NCBI RefSeq assembly: GCF_900155915.1 | Contig: NZ_FTPO01000001.1 | Span: 1,426,001-1,490,000 of the forward strand | Length of the DNA stretch: 64,000 bases | Direction: 5' to 3' | DNA from: Microbacterium sp. RU33B | Lineage (GTDB): Bacteria; Actinomycetota; Actinomycetes; Actinomycetales; Microbacteriaceae | Shown here: positions 19,666 to 28,274 of the stretch, piece after piece | Layout of the letters: each line of letters opens with the position of its first letter | Position numbering within the stretch: the stretch's first letter is position 1 | Made by a program: the position numbers and the translations under genes | Notes under the pieces: generated by a model | The model's database searches: none | Seen by the model: only the letters and a program-made list of their open reading frames with translations | What the model was told of the DNA's origin: nothing

Positions 19666-20217
19666 TCAGCCCGAACGACCCGGCCGCGGATCCATGTCGG
19701 GTCGGGTGGAGCAGTCGCTCATGACGTCCATGCTCACGAGATGCTCCGTCGCCCCGAAGACGGCCACGAGTCCGTCGGCTCCGTCGACACGCAGCGACAG
19801 ATCGACGTGTTCGACATCGACGTCGCCGGGCCCGACGACCCACGACACGTCGTACCCCTCGCCTTCCCAGGCATCCCACACCGCGCGCACGACCGCTTCT
19901 GCGTCGTCGTCGGGGAGCGGATCGTGGTCGAGGGTGAGCTCGATGCGGCCGGCGCCCGAGCCGCCTTCCCCGGTCGAGCAGGGAGAGGCGTAGAACTCCG
20001 CCGTCTGGGGGTCCCACGGCGTCGCGGTACCGCGCACCCAGCCGTCGGGCAGTCCGGATGCCTCGATCGTGAACCGCGTGCGGTCGAGAACCTGCTCCCG
20101 GGCGTCGGCGAAACCGGGTCCCGTCGCGTCCTGCTCCTGCATGGCGCATCCTCCCAGAAGTGCTGTCGTGATGATCGTCATCGTGAGGGCCGCAGCCCGC
20201 TTCGCGCCGAGGCTCAT
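19666..20217 (-). CDS. lipoprotein, last gene of the DUF1023 cassette
   Basis: 183 residues with a lipoprotein signal: basic start, hydrophobic stretch to residue 20, and lipobox LLGGC with the lipid-anchored cysteine at residue 24. The mature part contains the acidic patch LDHDPLPDDDAEAVVRAVWDAW and a predicted alpha/beta fold with two conserved-looking cysteines (SPCSTGEG, SDCSTRP) that could form a disulfide. The ATG overlaps the hydrolase stop (ATGA), so the two are translated together. Role unknown; an immunity, chaperone or surface receptor role for the secreted hydrolase is possible. Confidence 0.8.
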   Translation of the reverse strand: MSLGAKRAAALTMTIITTALLGGCAMQEQDATGPGFADAREQVLDRTRFTIEASGLPDGWVRGTATPWDPQTAEFYASPCSTGEGGSGAGRIELTLDHDPLPDDDAEAVVRAVWDAWEGEGYDVSWVVGPGDVDVEHVDLSLRVDGADGLVAVFGATEHLVSMDVMSDCSTRPDMDPRPGRSG

Positions 20218-22130
20218 GGACGATCCTGATCGGCCGTGGGCACGAGGGCTCCCGGCACACGCTCGGGCTGGCCGGTCGACGTCGCCGCGATGCCGCGGAG
20301 CGACTGCGTGCCCTTGTCGAAGTAGCCCTGTCCTTCCGGCGGTTCCGCGCCGAGGAATCCGCTGCGATCGTCGCCGTGCCCGATGACGCCGTGTCCGGCG
20401 GCCGGTCCGAACCCGGCCTGACCGTCGGACGAGAACGACCACGCCCCCCGGATGTCCCACCCGCGGACATCGGCCTGCGTCGGATTGGGGTTCTCGCGTC
20501 CGGCGAGGTAGGCGCCGTACGGGGCGAGGTCGTCCAGCGTCGCGCTGGTCGTGTACACCGCGGGGATGCCGTGGACGCGCGCGACGTTCAGATCGGACAG
20601 CTCCGCGACCCACCCCTGATCGATGCCCGCCGACCCGACCATCGTGAACGAGTCGACCGGGTGCGTGGTCAGGATGAGCGCGTCGGCGGCCATCGTCGTG
20701 CCGTACGAATGGGCGACGACGGCGATGTGCGGCATCCCGGAAGCGCTGCCGGCGCGAACGGCATGCGTGCCGTCGATCTCCACGGCGAAGCGGGCGGCGC
20801 CGGCCCGGGCGAGCCCCTCTCCGAGTACGGAGACCATGTCGGGCGTGTCGTAGCCCATCCATCCCACGACCGCCGCCCCCGCGCCCAGCCGCCGTTGCTC
20901 CTCGTACAGATTGAGGGTGGCGCGGCCCCACGAGGACTCTCGATTGTCGAAGTCGTTGTCCATCCCCGGTGCCGCCCACGTGACGTTGTCGGCGCTGTCG
21001 AGATCGCCGTAGGCGAAGGCTCCGAGCGGGGGCCGCGCGCCGAGATGCAGGGCCGTGATCTGGAACGGGACGTCGTCGATGCCGGCCCGACGGCGCAGCG
21101 CGTTCATCTGGTCCACCGCCCGCTTCTGCGCATCGGTGAGGTCGTCGTACGACGCGGTCGCGGCCCGCAGGACGGCGCGATTGGCGCGGTCGCGGATGCC
21201 GTAGGGCAGGCCCGCGAGGTTGCCGAGGATCGCGGGCGCGAGTGCCACGAGCGCCGTCTGCTCCTCGACATCGAGCGCGTTCCACCACCGCGCGACCTGG
21301 TCAGGGGCCGGGGGATCGTCCCACAGCGACTGGAGGATCGAGGGGTTCTCGGCGGCCAGGGCGGCGAGCTGCTCGGGAGTGAGCGTCTTCAGCAGTCGCA
21401 GCAGCTCGTCGGAGGTCGTCGCACCCTCGCGGCCCGATGCGAGGGCGACCAGGGCCGCGCCGAGACCGTCGGGGACCGCACCTGCGCCCCTGAGGGCGTC
21501 GGCGGCCGCGGTGAACGCCGCAGCGGATGCCCAGGCCGCCGTGTCGTACTCGTCGCGCGCCGCGGCGGCGTCGGCCGTCGCCGCCGACAGGCGCGATGCG
21601 GCATCCGACGCGGTGTTCTGGGAGCGGACGAGCTCGCCGCGCGCATTCGCGGCATCCTGCGCGTACTGCGACCGGATCCACGGGCGCGGATCGTCGGGGG
21701 AGACGCGGGTGAGGGCGACCTCCGCATCCGCCGCCTCGATCGTTGCGCGATCGAGTCGTGCGTGGGCATCGGTGAGGTCGTCCCTCGCCACCCGCGCCTG
21801 TTCGAGGGCACGATCGGCCCTGCCTTGAAGTCGCTCGACGGTGCCCGCCCATTCACGCAGCGACGTTCCGATCTCGCCCTGGTTCCGCGCGATGCGTTCC
21901 AGGAGAGTGCAGATCTCCGAGGCGGTGTCCCCCGCCGCGGTCGCGGCCACTCCCAGCCAGACGACGCCGGAGCGCAGCGACTGCTCGGCACTGCTCACGT
22001 GCTGAAGGGCCGACCGGATCTCGATCTCGCGCACGCCGTAGAGCGTCGCGAGGTCATCCATCGCGACCGGGTCGCCTGGCGTGGGGTCCTCATCGAGACC
22101 GACCGCTGACCAGTCGCCCGGCCGCCCCAT
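20214..22130 (-). CDS. alpha/beta hydrolase of the DUF1023 family with helical N-terminal domain
   Basis: A 638-residue protein. The N-terminal half (about 20-250) is helical and Ala/Arg/Asp-rich, like WXG100/LXG-type domains of type VII secretion substrates. The C-terminal half (about 330-620) is the alpha/beta-hydrolase called DUF1023, with nucleophile motif VVAHSYGTT. No signal peptide is present. The ATG at 22130 overlaps the stop of the small upstream gene (TGATG) and the stop overlaps the lipoprotein start, so three genes form one coupled unit. Substrate unknown; lipase, esterase or peptidase activity is possible for the fold. Confidence 0.8.
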   Translation of the reverse strand: MGRPGDWSAVGLDEDPTPGDPVAMDDLATLYGVREIEIRSALQHVSSAEQSLRSGVVWLGVAATAAGDTASEICTLLERIARNQGEIGTSLREWAGTVERLQGRADRALEQARVARDDLTDAHARLDRATIEAADAEVALTRVSPDDPRPWIRSQYAQDAANARGELVRSQNTASDAASRLSAATADAAAARDEYDTAAWASAAAFTAAADALRGAGAVPDGLGAALVALASGREGATTSDELLRLLKTLTPEQLAALAAENPSILQSLWDDPPAPDQVARWWNALDVEEQTALVALAPAILGNLAGLPYGIRDRANRAVLRAATASYDDLTDAQKRAVDQMNALRRRAGIDDVPFQITALHLGARPPLGAFAYGDLDSADNVTWAAPGMDNDFDNRESSWGRATLNLYEEQRRLGAGAAVVGWMGYDTPDMVSVLGEGLARAGAARFAVEIDGTHAVRAGSASGMPHIAVVAHSYGTTMAADALILTTHPVDSFTMVGSAGIDQGWVAELSDLNVARVHGIPAVYTTSATLDDLAPYGAYLAGRENPNPTQADVRGWDIRGAWSFSSDGQAGFGPAAGHGVIGHGDDRSGFLGAEPPEGQGYFDKGTQSLRGIAATSTGQPERVPGALVPTADQDRP

Positions 22131-22432
22131 CACTGAACCCGCATGGCGCCGGCGGCGGCGCCGGTCGACGCCGAGCGGGCGAGGCCGCGGTCCACGCTCT
22201 CGAAGGACCCCGCCGCCCGATCGCAGGCGCGTGCGAGGATCTCGATTCGAGCGGCGACAGCCGCGCGTGCGTCGTGGCCGGCGCGATTGGCGTCGGAGAA
22301 CGCCGCCGAGACGTGCGCGGGGCCCAGATCGCTCCACGAGAACGTGGGGCGCGCACCCGAGACCTCGTCGACCTGGCTCTCCAGTGCGTCGGCGATGCCG
22401 CGCACCCCGGCAGGCACGACGTACAGATCCAC
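22130..22432 (-). CDS. EspC/WXG100-like small helical protein
   Basis: 100 residues, all-helical by composition, with VVPAGVRGIADALESQVDEVSG at the start and a turn SWSDLGP near residue 35, where WXG proteins carry their W-x-G. This resembles small EspC/WXG100 partners that travel through type VII secretion with larger substrates. The GTG start has AGGGAGG six bases upstream. It heads the cassette with the DUF1023 hydrolase and the lipoprotein. No ESX core gene (eccC, eccD, mycP) occurs in this window. Confidence 0.7.
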   Translation of the reverse strand: MDLYVVPAGVRGIADALESQVDEVSGARPTFSWSDLGPAHVSAAFSDANRAGHDARAAVAARIEILARACDRAAGSFESVDRGLARSASTGAAAGAMRVQ

Positions 22433-22460
22433 GGCCCACCTCCCTGTCCGACGTCCACGT

Positions 22461-22466
22461 TAGCCT
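22461..22466 (+). promoter_or_regulatory. -10 box TAGCCT of rarA
   Basis: TAGCCT is six bases upstream of the GTG at 22473. The whole divergent gap to the small helical gene is 40 bases, so the two promoters must share or overlap DNA. Confidence 0.5.
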
Positions 22467-22472
22467 GGGGTC

Positions 22473-23816
22473 GTGGGGGATGCACTGTTCCAGGGCCAGA
22501 CGCCGCTCGCGGTGCGGATGCGCCCCACCTCCCTCGACGAGGTCGCGGGTCAGGCGCATCTGCTGCGACCGGGGTCTCCTCTCGTGACCCTCGCCGCCCC
22601 GGGCGTCTCGGCGAACACGGCGTCGTCCGTCATCCTGTGGGGCCCCCCGGGGACGGGGAAGACCACTCTTGCCCAGGCGATCGCCCGCTCGTCGGGACGT
22701 CGTTTCGTCGAGCTCTCCGCGGTGACCGCGGGGGTCCGCGACGTCCGCGAGGTCATGCAGGACGCCATGACCCAACGCGATCTGTACGGGCATTCGACGA
22801 TCCTGTTCCTCGACGAGATCCACCGCTTCACCAAGGCCCAGCAGGACGCGCTCCTGCCCGGAGTCGAGAACGGGTGGGTCGTGCTCATCGCGGCCACGAC
22901 CGAGAATCCGTCCTTCTCAGTGATCTCGCCCCTCCTGTCCCGCTCCCTCCTCCTCACGCTCCAGACGCTCAGCGACGACGACCTCGCGCTCCTGGTCGAC
23001 CGTGCCGTCGCCGATCCGCGCGGGCTGAACGGCTCCGTCGTGCTGCTTCCCGATGCGCGCGACGCCCTCGTCCGGCTCGCGTCGGGCGACGCGCGCCGCG
23101 CCCTCACCGCGCTGGAGGCGGCGGCGTCCGTGGCCCCCTCCACGGTCGATGACGACGGCGGAGCGGATGCGGCTCCCACGGTCGAGATCACCGCCGACCA
23201 TGTCGCCCAGGCCGTCGACCGGGCGCTGCTGCGCTACGACCGGCAGGGCGACGAGCACTACGACGTCATCAGCGCGTTCATCAAGTCGATCAGGGGATCC
23301 GACGTCGACGCCTCCCTCCACTACCTCGCGCGCATGATCGAGGCAGGGGAAGACCCGAGGTTCATCGCCCGACGCCTCATCATCTCGGCCGCGGAAGACA
23401 TCGGCCTCGCCGATCCGCACGCGCTCCCGCTCGCGGTCGCGGCCGCCGACGCCGTGCAGTTCATCGGAATGCCGGAGGGGCGCATCCCGCTCGCCGAGGC
23501 GACGGCGTACCTCGCCACGACGGCGAAGTCCAATGCGGCGTATCTTGCGATCGACAGGGCGATCGCCGACGTGCGCGGCGGGGGATTCGGCCGCGTGCCC
23601 AAGCACCTGCGCGACGCGCACTATCCGGGCGCCAAGCGACTCGGCCACGGCAAGGGCTACGCGTATCCGCACGACTCCGACATCGGCGTCGTGGCGCAGC
23701 AGTACCTGCCCGACGAGCTCGTCGGCCGCCGCTATTACGAGCCGAAGAGTCTGGGCGCGGAACGCGATGTGCAGGCGCGCGTGGAGAAGATCCGACGCAT
23801 CCTCGACGGAAACTGA
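22473..23816 (+). CDS. rarA: replication-associated recombination protein RarA (MgsA)
   Basis: A 447-residue AAA+ ATPase related to RuvB and clamp loaders that acts at stalled replication forks. Walker A WGPPGTGKTT is at about 56-65; Walker B and the family signature LFLDEIHRFTKAQQDALL follow; the C-terminal tetramerisation domain contains IRGSDVDASLHYLARMI and ends in DVQARVEKIRRIL. GTG start next to a -10 box. The Nudix gene begins ten bases after the stop. Confidence 0.94.
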   Translation: MGDALFQGQTPLAVRMRPTSLDEVAGQAHLLRPGSPLVTLAAPGVSANTASSVILWGPPGTGKTTLAQAIARSSGRRFVELSAVTAGVRDVREVMQDAMTQRDLYGHSTILFLDEIHRFTKAQQDALLPGVENGWVVLIAATTENPSFSVISPLLSRSLLLTLQTLSDDDLALLVDRAVADPRGLNGSVVLLPDARDALVRLASGDARRALTALEAAASVAPSTVDDDGGADAAPTVEITADHVAQAVDRALLRYDRQGDEHYDVISAFIKSIRGSDVDASLHYLARMIEAGEDPRFIARRLIISAAEDIGLADPHALPLAVAAADAVQFIGMPEGRIPLAEATAYLATTAKSNAAYLAIDRAIADVRGGGFGRVPKHLRDAHYPGAKRLGHGKGYAYPHDSDIGVVAQQYLPDELVGRRYYEPKSLGAERDVQARVEKIRRILDGN

Positions 23817-23826
23817 GGACCGCACC

Positions 23827-24282
23827 GTGACCCCTCCATCGGAGCGCATCCGAAACATCGCCGTCGGACTCGTCGCGCGCGACGGGCACGCCCTCGTCGA
23901 GATCTACCCCGCCACCGCGAGACACGGCGTGTTCGCCCGGGCACTGGGGGGAGGGATCGAGTTCGGAGAGACGGCGGCGGATGCCGTGGTCCGCGAGTTC
24001 GCCGAAGAGCTCGGCGTGACGCTCTCCCGCGCGGAGCCGCTGGCCATCACGGAGAACATCTTCGAGCAGGGCGGTCTGCACGGGCATGAGATCGTGCACG
24101 TCTTCGCGGTCGGGAGCCCCGACCTCGACGCGCTGCCCCTCGATGTCGAGCTGCGCGTGCTCGACAATCACACGACGGTGCGCTGGGTCGCCCTCGATGA
24201 GCTCCGCGCGTCGCAGCCGCCGTGGTATCCCGTCGGCATGATCGACCTCGTGCCGGACGGCGACGCGGCATCCGGCGTCTGA
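23827..24282 (+). CDS. Nudix hydrolase
   Basis: 151 residues. The Nudix box lies at about 41-63 (GGGIEFGETAADAVVREFAEELG) with the REFAEEL metal-binding glutamates intact, so it should hydrolyse a nucleoside diphosphate linked to another group. Substrate is not predictable. It probably shares the rarA transcript. The protein ends only 175 bases before rpsD, whose promoter lies in the gap. Confidence 0.87.
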   Translation: MTPPSERIRNIAVGLVARDGHALVEIYPATARHGVFARALGGGIEFGETAADAVVREFAEELGVTLSRAEPLAITENIFEQGGLHGHEIVHVFAVGSPDLDALPLDVELRVLDNHTTVRWVALDELRASQPPWYPVGMIDLVPDGDAASGV

Positions 24283-24305
24283 TCGGCGAGAATCCGCGGA
24301 TCTGT

Positions 24306-24311
24306 TAGACT
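24306..24311 (+). promoter_or_regulatory. -10 box TAGACT of rpsD
   Basis: TAGACT starts an rpsD leader of about 140 bases. No convincing -35 is visible. Confidence 0.5.
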
Positions 24312-24317
24312 TGACCG

Positions 24318-24457
24318 GCTCGAAACCGTGTTTTCGGGCATCCCCTCTTCTTCAACACCCTTCCGACGCGCCCCGGCGTGCGCCCGGAGCCGGGGGAAGA
24401 GAGCGATACGTCCGTGAGTCGTGAAAGTCACGCCCACGTCACCGGAAGGAATACTTC
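24318..24457 (+). promoter_or_regulatory. structured leader of rpsD
   Basis: The leader has a 7 bp perfect hairpin CCCCGGC/GCCGGGG (24371-24377 with 24389-24395), a 5 bp hairpin CGTGA/TCACG (24420-24424 with 24428-24432), and a GGAAGGA ribosome binding site near 24444-24450. A stand-alone S4 gene with a structured leader fits autoregulation by S4, as known in other bacteria; that is inference, and I see no match to a defined S4 motif. Confidence 0.4.
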
Positions 24458-25087
24458 GTGGCTACGAAGTCCCAGGACCGCCGCAAGGTCCGCCTGTCCC
24501 GCGCGCTCGGCATCGCGCTGACCCCCAAGGCAGCCAAGTACCTCGAGAAGCGTCCCTACGCTCCGGGTGAGCACGGCCGCACCAAGCGCAAGCAGGACAG
24601 CGACTACGCCGTCCGCCTCCGCGAGAAGCAGCGTCTGCGCGAGCAGTACGGCATCCGCGAGAAGCAGATGCGCAACACGTTCAACGAGGCGCGCCGCACC
24701 CAGGGCCTGACGGGTGAGAACCTCGTCGAGCTCCTCGAGATGCGTCTCGACGCCCTCGTGCTCCGTTCGGGCTTCGCCCGCACCACGGCGCAGGCCCGCC
24801 AGATGGTCGTGCACCGCCACATCCTCGTCGACGGCCAGCTCGTCGACCGCCCGTCGTTCCGCGTGAAGCCGGGTCAGCTCATCCACGTCAAGGCCAAGAG
24901 CGAGGGCACCGAGCCCTTCCAGGTCGCAGCGCTCGGCGGACACGCCGAGGTCCTGCCCCCGGTTCCGGCCTACCTCGAGGTCGAGCTCGACAAGCTCCAG
25001 TCGCGCCTCGTGCGTCGCCCGAAGCGTGCGGAGGTCCCCGTCGTGGGTGACGTCCAGCTCGTCGTCGAGTACTACGCGGCCCGATAA
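24458..25087 (+). CDS. rpsD: 30S ribosomal protein S4
   Basis: Primary 16S rRNA-binding protein that nucleates 30S assembly. 209 residues with the S4 RNA-binding domain near 95-160 (LEMRLDALVLRSGFARTTAQARQMVVHRHILVDGQLV). The N-terminal zinc-cysteine cluster of some S4 proteins is absent. The gene stands alone with its own promoter and terminator, away from the alpha-operon ribosomal genes, as is typical for actinobacteria. GTG start after GGAAGGAATACTTC. Confidence 0.96.
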   Translation: MATKSQDRRKVRLSRALGIALTPKAAKYLEKRPYAPGEHGRTKRKQDSDYAVRLREKQRLREQYGIREKQMRNTFNEARRTQGLTGENLVELLEMRLDALVLRSGFARTTAQARQMVVHRHILVDGQLVDRPSFRVKPGQLIHVKAKSEGTEPFQVAALGGHAEVLPPVPAYLEVELDKLQSRLVRRPKRAEVPVVGDVQLVVEYYAAR

Positions 25088-25100
25088 GACCGAGATCACG

Positions 25101-25134
25101 CGAAGGGCGCCGGGGGAGACCCCGGCGCCCTTCG
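25101..25134 (+). terminator. terminator after rpsD
   Basis: A 15 bp perfect stem: CGAAGGGCGCCGGGG (25101-25115) with 25120-25134, loop GAGA, followed by TCGTAT. Confidence 0.85.
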
Positions 25135-25145
25135 TCGTATCCGAT

Positions 25146-25151
25146 TACGAT
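25146..25151 (+). promoter_or_regulatory. -10 box TACGAT upstream of the 11-mer repeat gene
   Basis: TACGAT lies 36 bases before the ATG at 25188; the leader contains the ribosome binding site GCGAGGAG. Confidence 0.45.
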
Positions 25152-25187
25152 GGGGGAAGGCCGCGCCCGCGGCGAGGAGTTGGTGAC

Positions 25188-25538
25188 ATGAAGACTTTCG
25201 TGTGGTTCGTTCTCGGCATCGCCGGCGGTCTGGTGGCCGCGCACCTGCTGAACCGAGACCCTCGCGGGCACGAACTGCTCGCCGAGGTCGACGCGCGGAT
25301 CAACGAGTTCACGGACCGCATCGGCGACGCCTACCGCGACCAGGAGGCGCGTCTCGGCGACTTCGTCGACGCGGCCAAGGGCGCGGCGGGCGATGTCGCG
25401 TCGGCGACGAAGGATGCGGCATCCGACGCCCTCGGCGCCGCGAAGGATGCGGCATCCGGTGTCGCGTCCGCGACGAAGGATGCGGCCTCCGACGTGGCCT
25501 CCGCGGCCAAGGACGCCGCGGCCAAGCTGACCGACTGA
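25188..25538 (+). CDS. small membrane-anchored protein with 11-residue Lys-Asp-Ala-Ala repeats
   Basis: 116 residues. A hydrophobic N-terminus (FVWFVLGIAGGLVAAHLL, about 4-21) is followed by a charged helix (about 25-60) and then four 11-residue units of the type A-T/A-K-D-A-A-S-D-V-A-S to the end. Such 11-mers form long amphipathic helices, as in group 3 LEA-like and YtxH-like proteins linked to envelope or desiccation stress. That role is only a suggestion. Three of the units share nearly identical DNA with exact 33 bp period. It stands between the rpsD terminator and alaS. Confidence 0.8.
   Translation: MKTFVWFVLGIAGGLVAAHLLNRDPRGHELLAEVDARINEFTDRIGDAYRDQEARLGDFVDAAKGAAGDVASATKDAASDALGAAKDAASGVASATKDAASDVASAAKDAAAKLTD
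25409..25490 (+). repeat. 33 bp tandem repeat in the 11-mer gene
   Basis: GAAGGATGCGGCATCC occurs at 25409-25424 and 25442-25457, and with one change at 25475-25490. The period is exactly 33 bases, matching the 11-residue protein repeat. Confidence 0.85.
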
Positions 25539-25616
25539 TCTTCCCCCATCCGACCCCCGAGCCGCGGGGGCGCCTTCGCTCGCCCGTCTGCGGCCGACCC
25601 CCGAGGAACCACCCGC

Positions 25617-28274
25617 ATGAAAACCGCTGAGATCGCGCAGCGTTATCTCGACTTCTTCCAGAAGAACGACCACGTCATCGTGCCGTCCGCATCTCTCATC
25701 ACCGACGATCCGGCGCTGCTGTTCACGGTCGCCGGCATGGTCCCCTTCATCCCGTACCTCAGCGGCGATGTGCCCGCGCCGTACAAGCGCGCCGCCGACA
25801 ACCAGAAGTGCATCCGCACGCTCGACATCGAAGAGGTCGGCAAGACCCCTCGGCACGGGACGTTCTTCCAGATGCTCGGCAACTGGTCGTTCGGCGACTA
25901 CTTCAAGGAAGGCGCGATCCGTTTCGCGTGGGAGCTCCTGACGACGCCCGACGCCGACGGCGGCCTGGGCTTCGACCCCGAGGACCTGTGGGTCACGGTG
26001 TACGAAGAGGACGACGAGGCGCACGACCTGTGGCTGCGGCTCACCGATCTGCCGGAGGAGCGCATCCAGCGTCTCGGCAAGGACACCAACTACTGGAGCA
26101 CCGGGCTGCCCGGCCCCGCAGGACCCTGCTCGGAGATCTTCTTCGACCGCGGCCCGGCCTACGGGATCGACGGCGGACCGGCGACGGACGACGACCGCTA
26201 CGTCGAGATCTGGAACCTCGTGTTCATGCAGTACGAGATCACGAACGTGACCTCGAAGTACGACTTCGACATCGTCGGGGAACTGCCGAACAAGAACATC
26301 GACACCGGCATGGGGCTGGAGCGCGTCGCGTTCATCAAGCAGGGCGTCGACAACATGTACGAGACCGACCAGGTGCGTCCCGTGCTCGATGCCGCCGTCG
26401 CCCTGTCGGGGAAGCGCTACGGCGCCGATCACGAGGACGACGTGCGGTTCCGCGTCGTCGCCGACCACGTGCGCTCGTCGCTCATGCTGCTCTCCGACGG
26501 CGTCACGCCCGCCAACGACGGACGCGGCTATATCCTGCGCCGACTGATGCGGCGAGCGATCCGCTCGATGCGTCTGCTCGGGGTCGAGGGCCCGACCTTC
26601 GCCGAGCTCTTCGCGGCATCCCGCGACGCCATGAAGGACGCCTACCCGATCGTCGCGACCGACTACGACCGGCTCGCGCAGTACGCCCTCGCTGAAGAGG
26701 CCACGTTCCTTCGCACGCTCGCGTCGGGATCGGAGATCCTCGACGAGTCCGTGGCCGACACGAAGCGCTCCGGCGGGAAGAGCATCAGCGGCTCGGAGGC
26801 GTTCCTTCTGCACGACACCTACGGCTTCCCGATCGACCTGACGATGGAGATCGTCGAAGAGGCGGGCCTCGAGGTCGACCGCGCCGCCTTCGACGCGCTC
26901 ATGCAGGAGCAGCGCTCACGCGCGAAGGCCGACGCCCGCTCGCGCAAGCGCCAGCTCGCCGACACCAGCGTGTACCGCGATCTGCGCGCGCAGGGCGAGA
27001 CGATCTTCACCGGATATTCCGATCTCGAGACCGAGTCGAGCATCCTCGGCCTCCTCGTCGACGGCGTGCCCGTCGATCGCGCCACGTCGAGTCAGATCGT
27101 CGAGGTCATCCTCGCCGAGACCGCCCTGTACGCGGAGTCGGGTGGCCAGGTCGCCGACAAGGGCGTCATCGTCGGCCCGGGCTTCGAGCTCGAGGTGCTC
27201 GACGTGCAGAAGCCCGTCCCCGGACTCGTCAGCCACACGGTCGAGGTGTCGTCCGGTGAGGTCGGTGTGGGTCAGCCGGCGACGACCGTGGTCGACGCCG
27301 CGAACCGCCGCTCGGCGCGCGCGGCGCACTCCGCGACGCACCTCGTGCACGCGGCGCTCCGCGACACGCTCGGGAAGTCGGCGACGCAGGCGGGATCCCT
27401 CAACCGCGCCGGCTACATGCGGTTCGACTTCGCCTGGGGACAGGCCCTGTCGGATGCCACGAAGAGCGAGATCGAGGAGATCTCGAACAACGCCGTGCGC
27501 GACAACCTCGAGGTCACCACCCGTGTGCTCGCTCTCGACGAGGCGAAGGCAGCGGGCGCGATGGCGCTCTTCGGCGAGAAGTACGGCGAGACGGTGCGCA
27601 TGGTCGACATCGGCGGCCCGTGGTCGCGCGAGCTCTGCGCCGGCACGCACGTGTCGACGAGTGCCGAGATCGGCCTGATCAGCCTGGTCGGCGAGTCGTC
27701 CGTCGGCGCGTCGAACCGCCGCGTGGAGGCCCTCGTGGGCCTCGACGCATTCCGCTCCCTGGCGGCCGAGCGTGCGATCGTCTCGCAGCTCACCGCGAAC
27801 CTCAAGGCTCCGCGCGACCAGCTCACGGCACGCGTCGCGGAGCTCCAGGCGCAGCTCAAGGCGGCGGAGAAGAAGATCGCGTCCTTCGAATCGAAGGCGC
27901 TGGGCGACCGTCTCCCGGCTCTCGCGGCCACGGCTGCACCGGTCGGGGCCTACCGCCTCGTGTCCGAGTCGCTCGGCACCGCGGCATCCGGAGACGACGT
28001 GCGCGCGCTCGCCCTCCAGGTGCGGGAGCGACTCGGAGTCGACGCGGCCGTCGTCGCGCTGGGCGCCGTCGTCGGCGATCGCCCCGTGGTCATCGTCGCC
28101 ACGAACGAGGCCGCGCGTGCCGCCGGCGCGAAGGCCGGTGTGCTCGCGAAGGCCGCCGCCGCGGCGCTCGGCGGCGGCGGCGGTGGTCGCGACGACGTCG
28201 CACAGGGCGGAGGGACGGATGCCACGGCAGTCCCGGCCGCGCTGTCCGCTGTGAGGGACGCCCTCGGCGCGTGA
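25617..28274 (+). CDS. alaS: alanyl-tRNA synthetase
   Basis: Charges tRNA-Ala and edits mischarged Ser and Gly. The 885-residue protein has the class II catalytic domain (about 1-240), a tRNA-recognition domain, and the editing domain with zinc ligands His571 and His575 (HSATHLVH) and Cys674 and His678 (CAGTH). The C-Ala domain carries a coiled coil (about 720-765) and a glycine-rich stretch (GGGGGGRDD) near 855. ATG start. ruvX overlaps its stop by GTGA. Confidence 0.97.
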   Translation: MKTAEIAQRYLDFFQKNDHVIVPSASLITDDPALLFTVAGMVPFIPYLSGDVPAPYKRAADNQKCIRTLDIEEVGKTPRHGTFFQMLGNWSFGDYFKEGAIRFAWELLTTPDADGGLGFDPEDLWVTVYEEDDEAHDLWLRLTDLPEERIQRLGKDTNYWSTGLPGPAGPCSEIFFDRGPAYGIDGGPATDDDRYVEIWNLVFMQYEITNVTSKYDFDIVGELPNKNIDTGMGLERVAFIKQGVDNMYETDQVRPVLDAAVALSGKRYGADHEDDVRFRVVADHVRSSLMLLSDGVTPANDGRGYILRRLMRRAIRSMRLLGVEGPTFAELFAASRDAMKDAYPIVATDYDRLAQYALAEEATFLRTLASGSEILDESVADTKRSGGKSISGSEAFLLHDTYGFPIDLTMEIVEEAGLEVDRAAFDALMQEQRSRAKADARSRKRQLADTSVYRDLRAQGETIFTGYSDLETESSILGLLVDGVPVDRATSSQIVEVILAETALYAESGGQVADKGVIVGPGFELEVLDVQKPVPGLVSHTVEVSSGEVGVGQPATTVVDAANRRSARAAHSATHLVHAALRDTLGKSATQAGSLNRAGYMRFDFAWGQALSDATKSEIEEISNNAVRDNLEVTTRVLALDEAKAAGAMALFGEKYGETVRMVDIGGPWSRELCAGTHVSTSAEIGLISLVGESSVGASNRRVEALVGLDAFRSLAAERAIVSQLTANLKAPRDQLTARVAELQAQLKAAEKKIASFESKALGDRLPALAATAAPVGAYRLVSESLGTAASGDDVRALALQVRERLGVDAAVVALGAVVGDRPVVIVATNEAARAAGAKAGVLAKAAAAALGGGGGGRDDVAQGGGTDATAVPAALSAVRDALGA

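Noticed and set aside
25409..25490. CRISPR-like short repeats
   Set aside because: The repeats are in frame, 33 bp apart with no variable spacers, and encode protein repeats.
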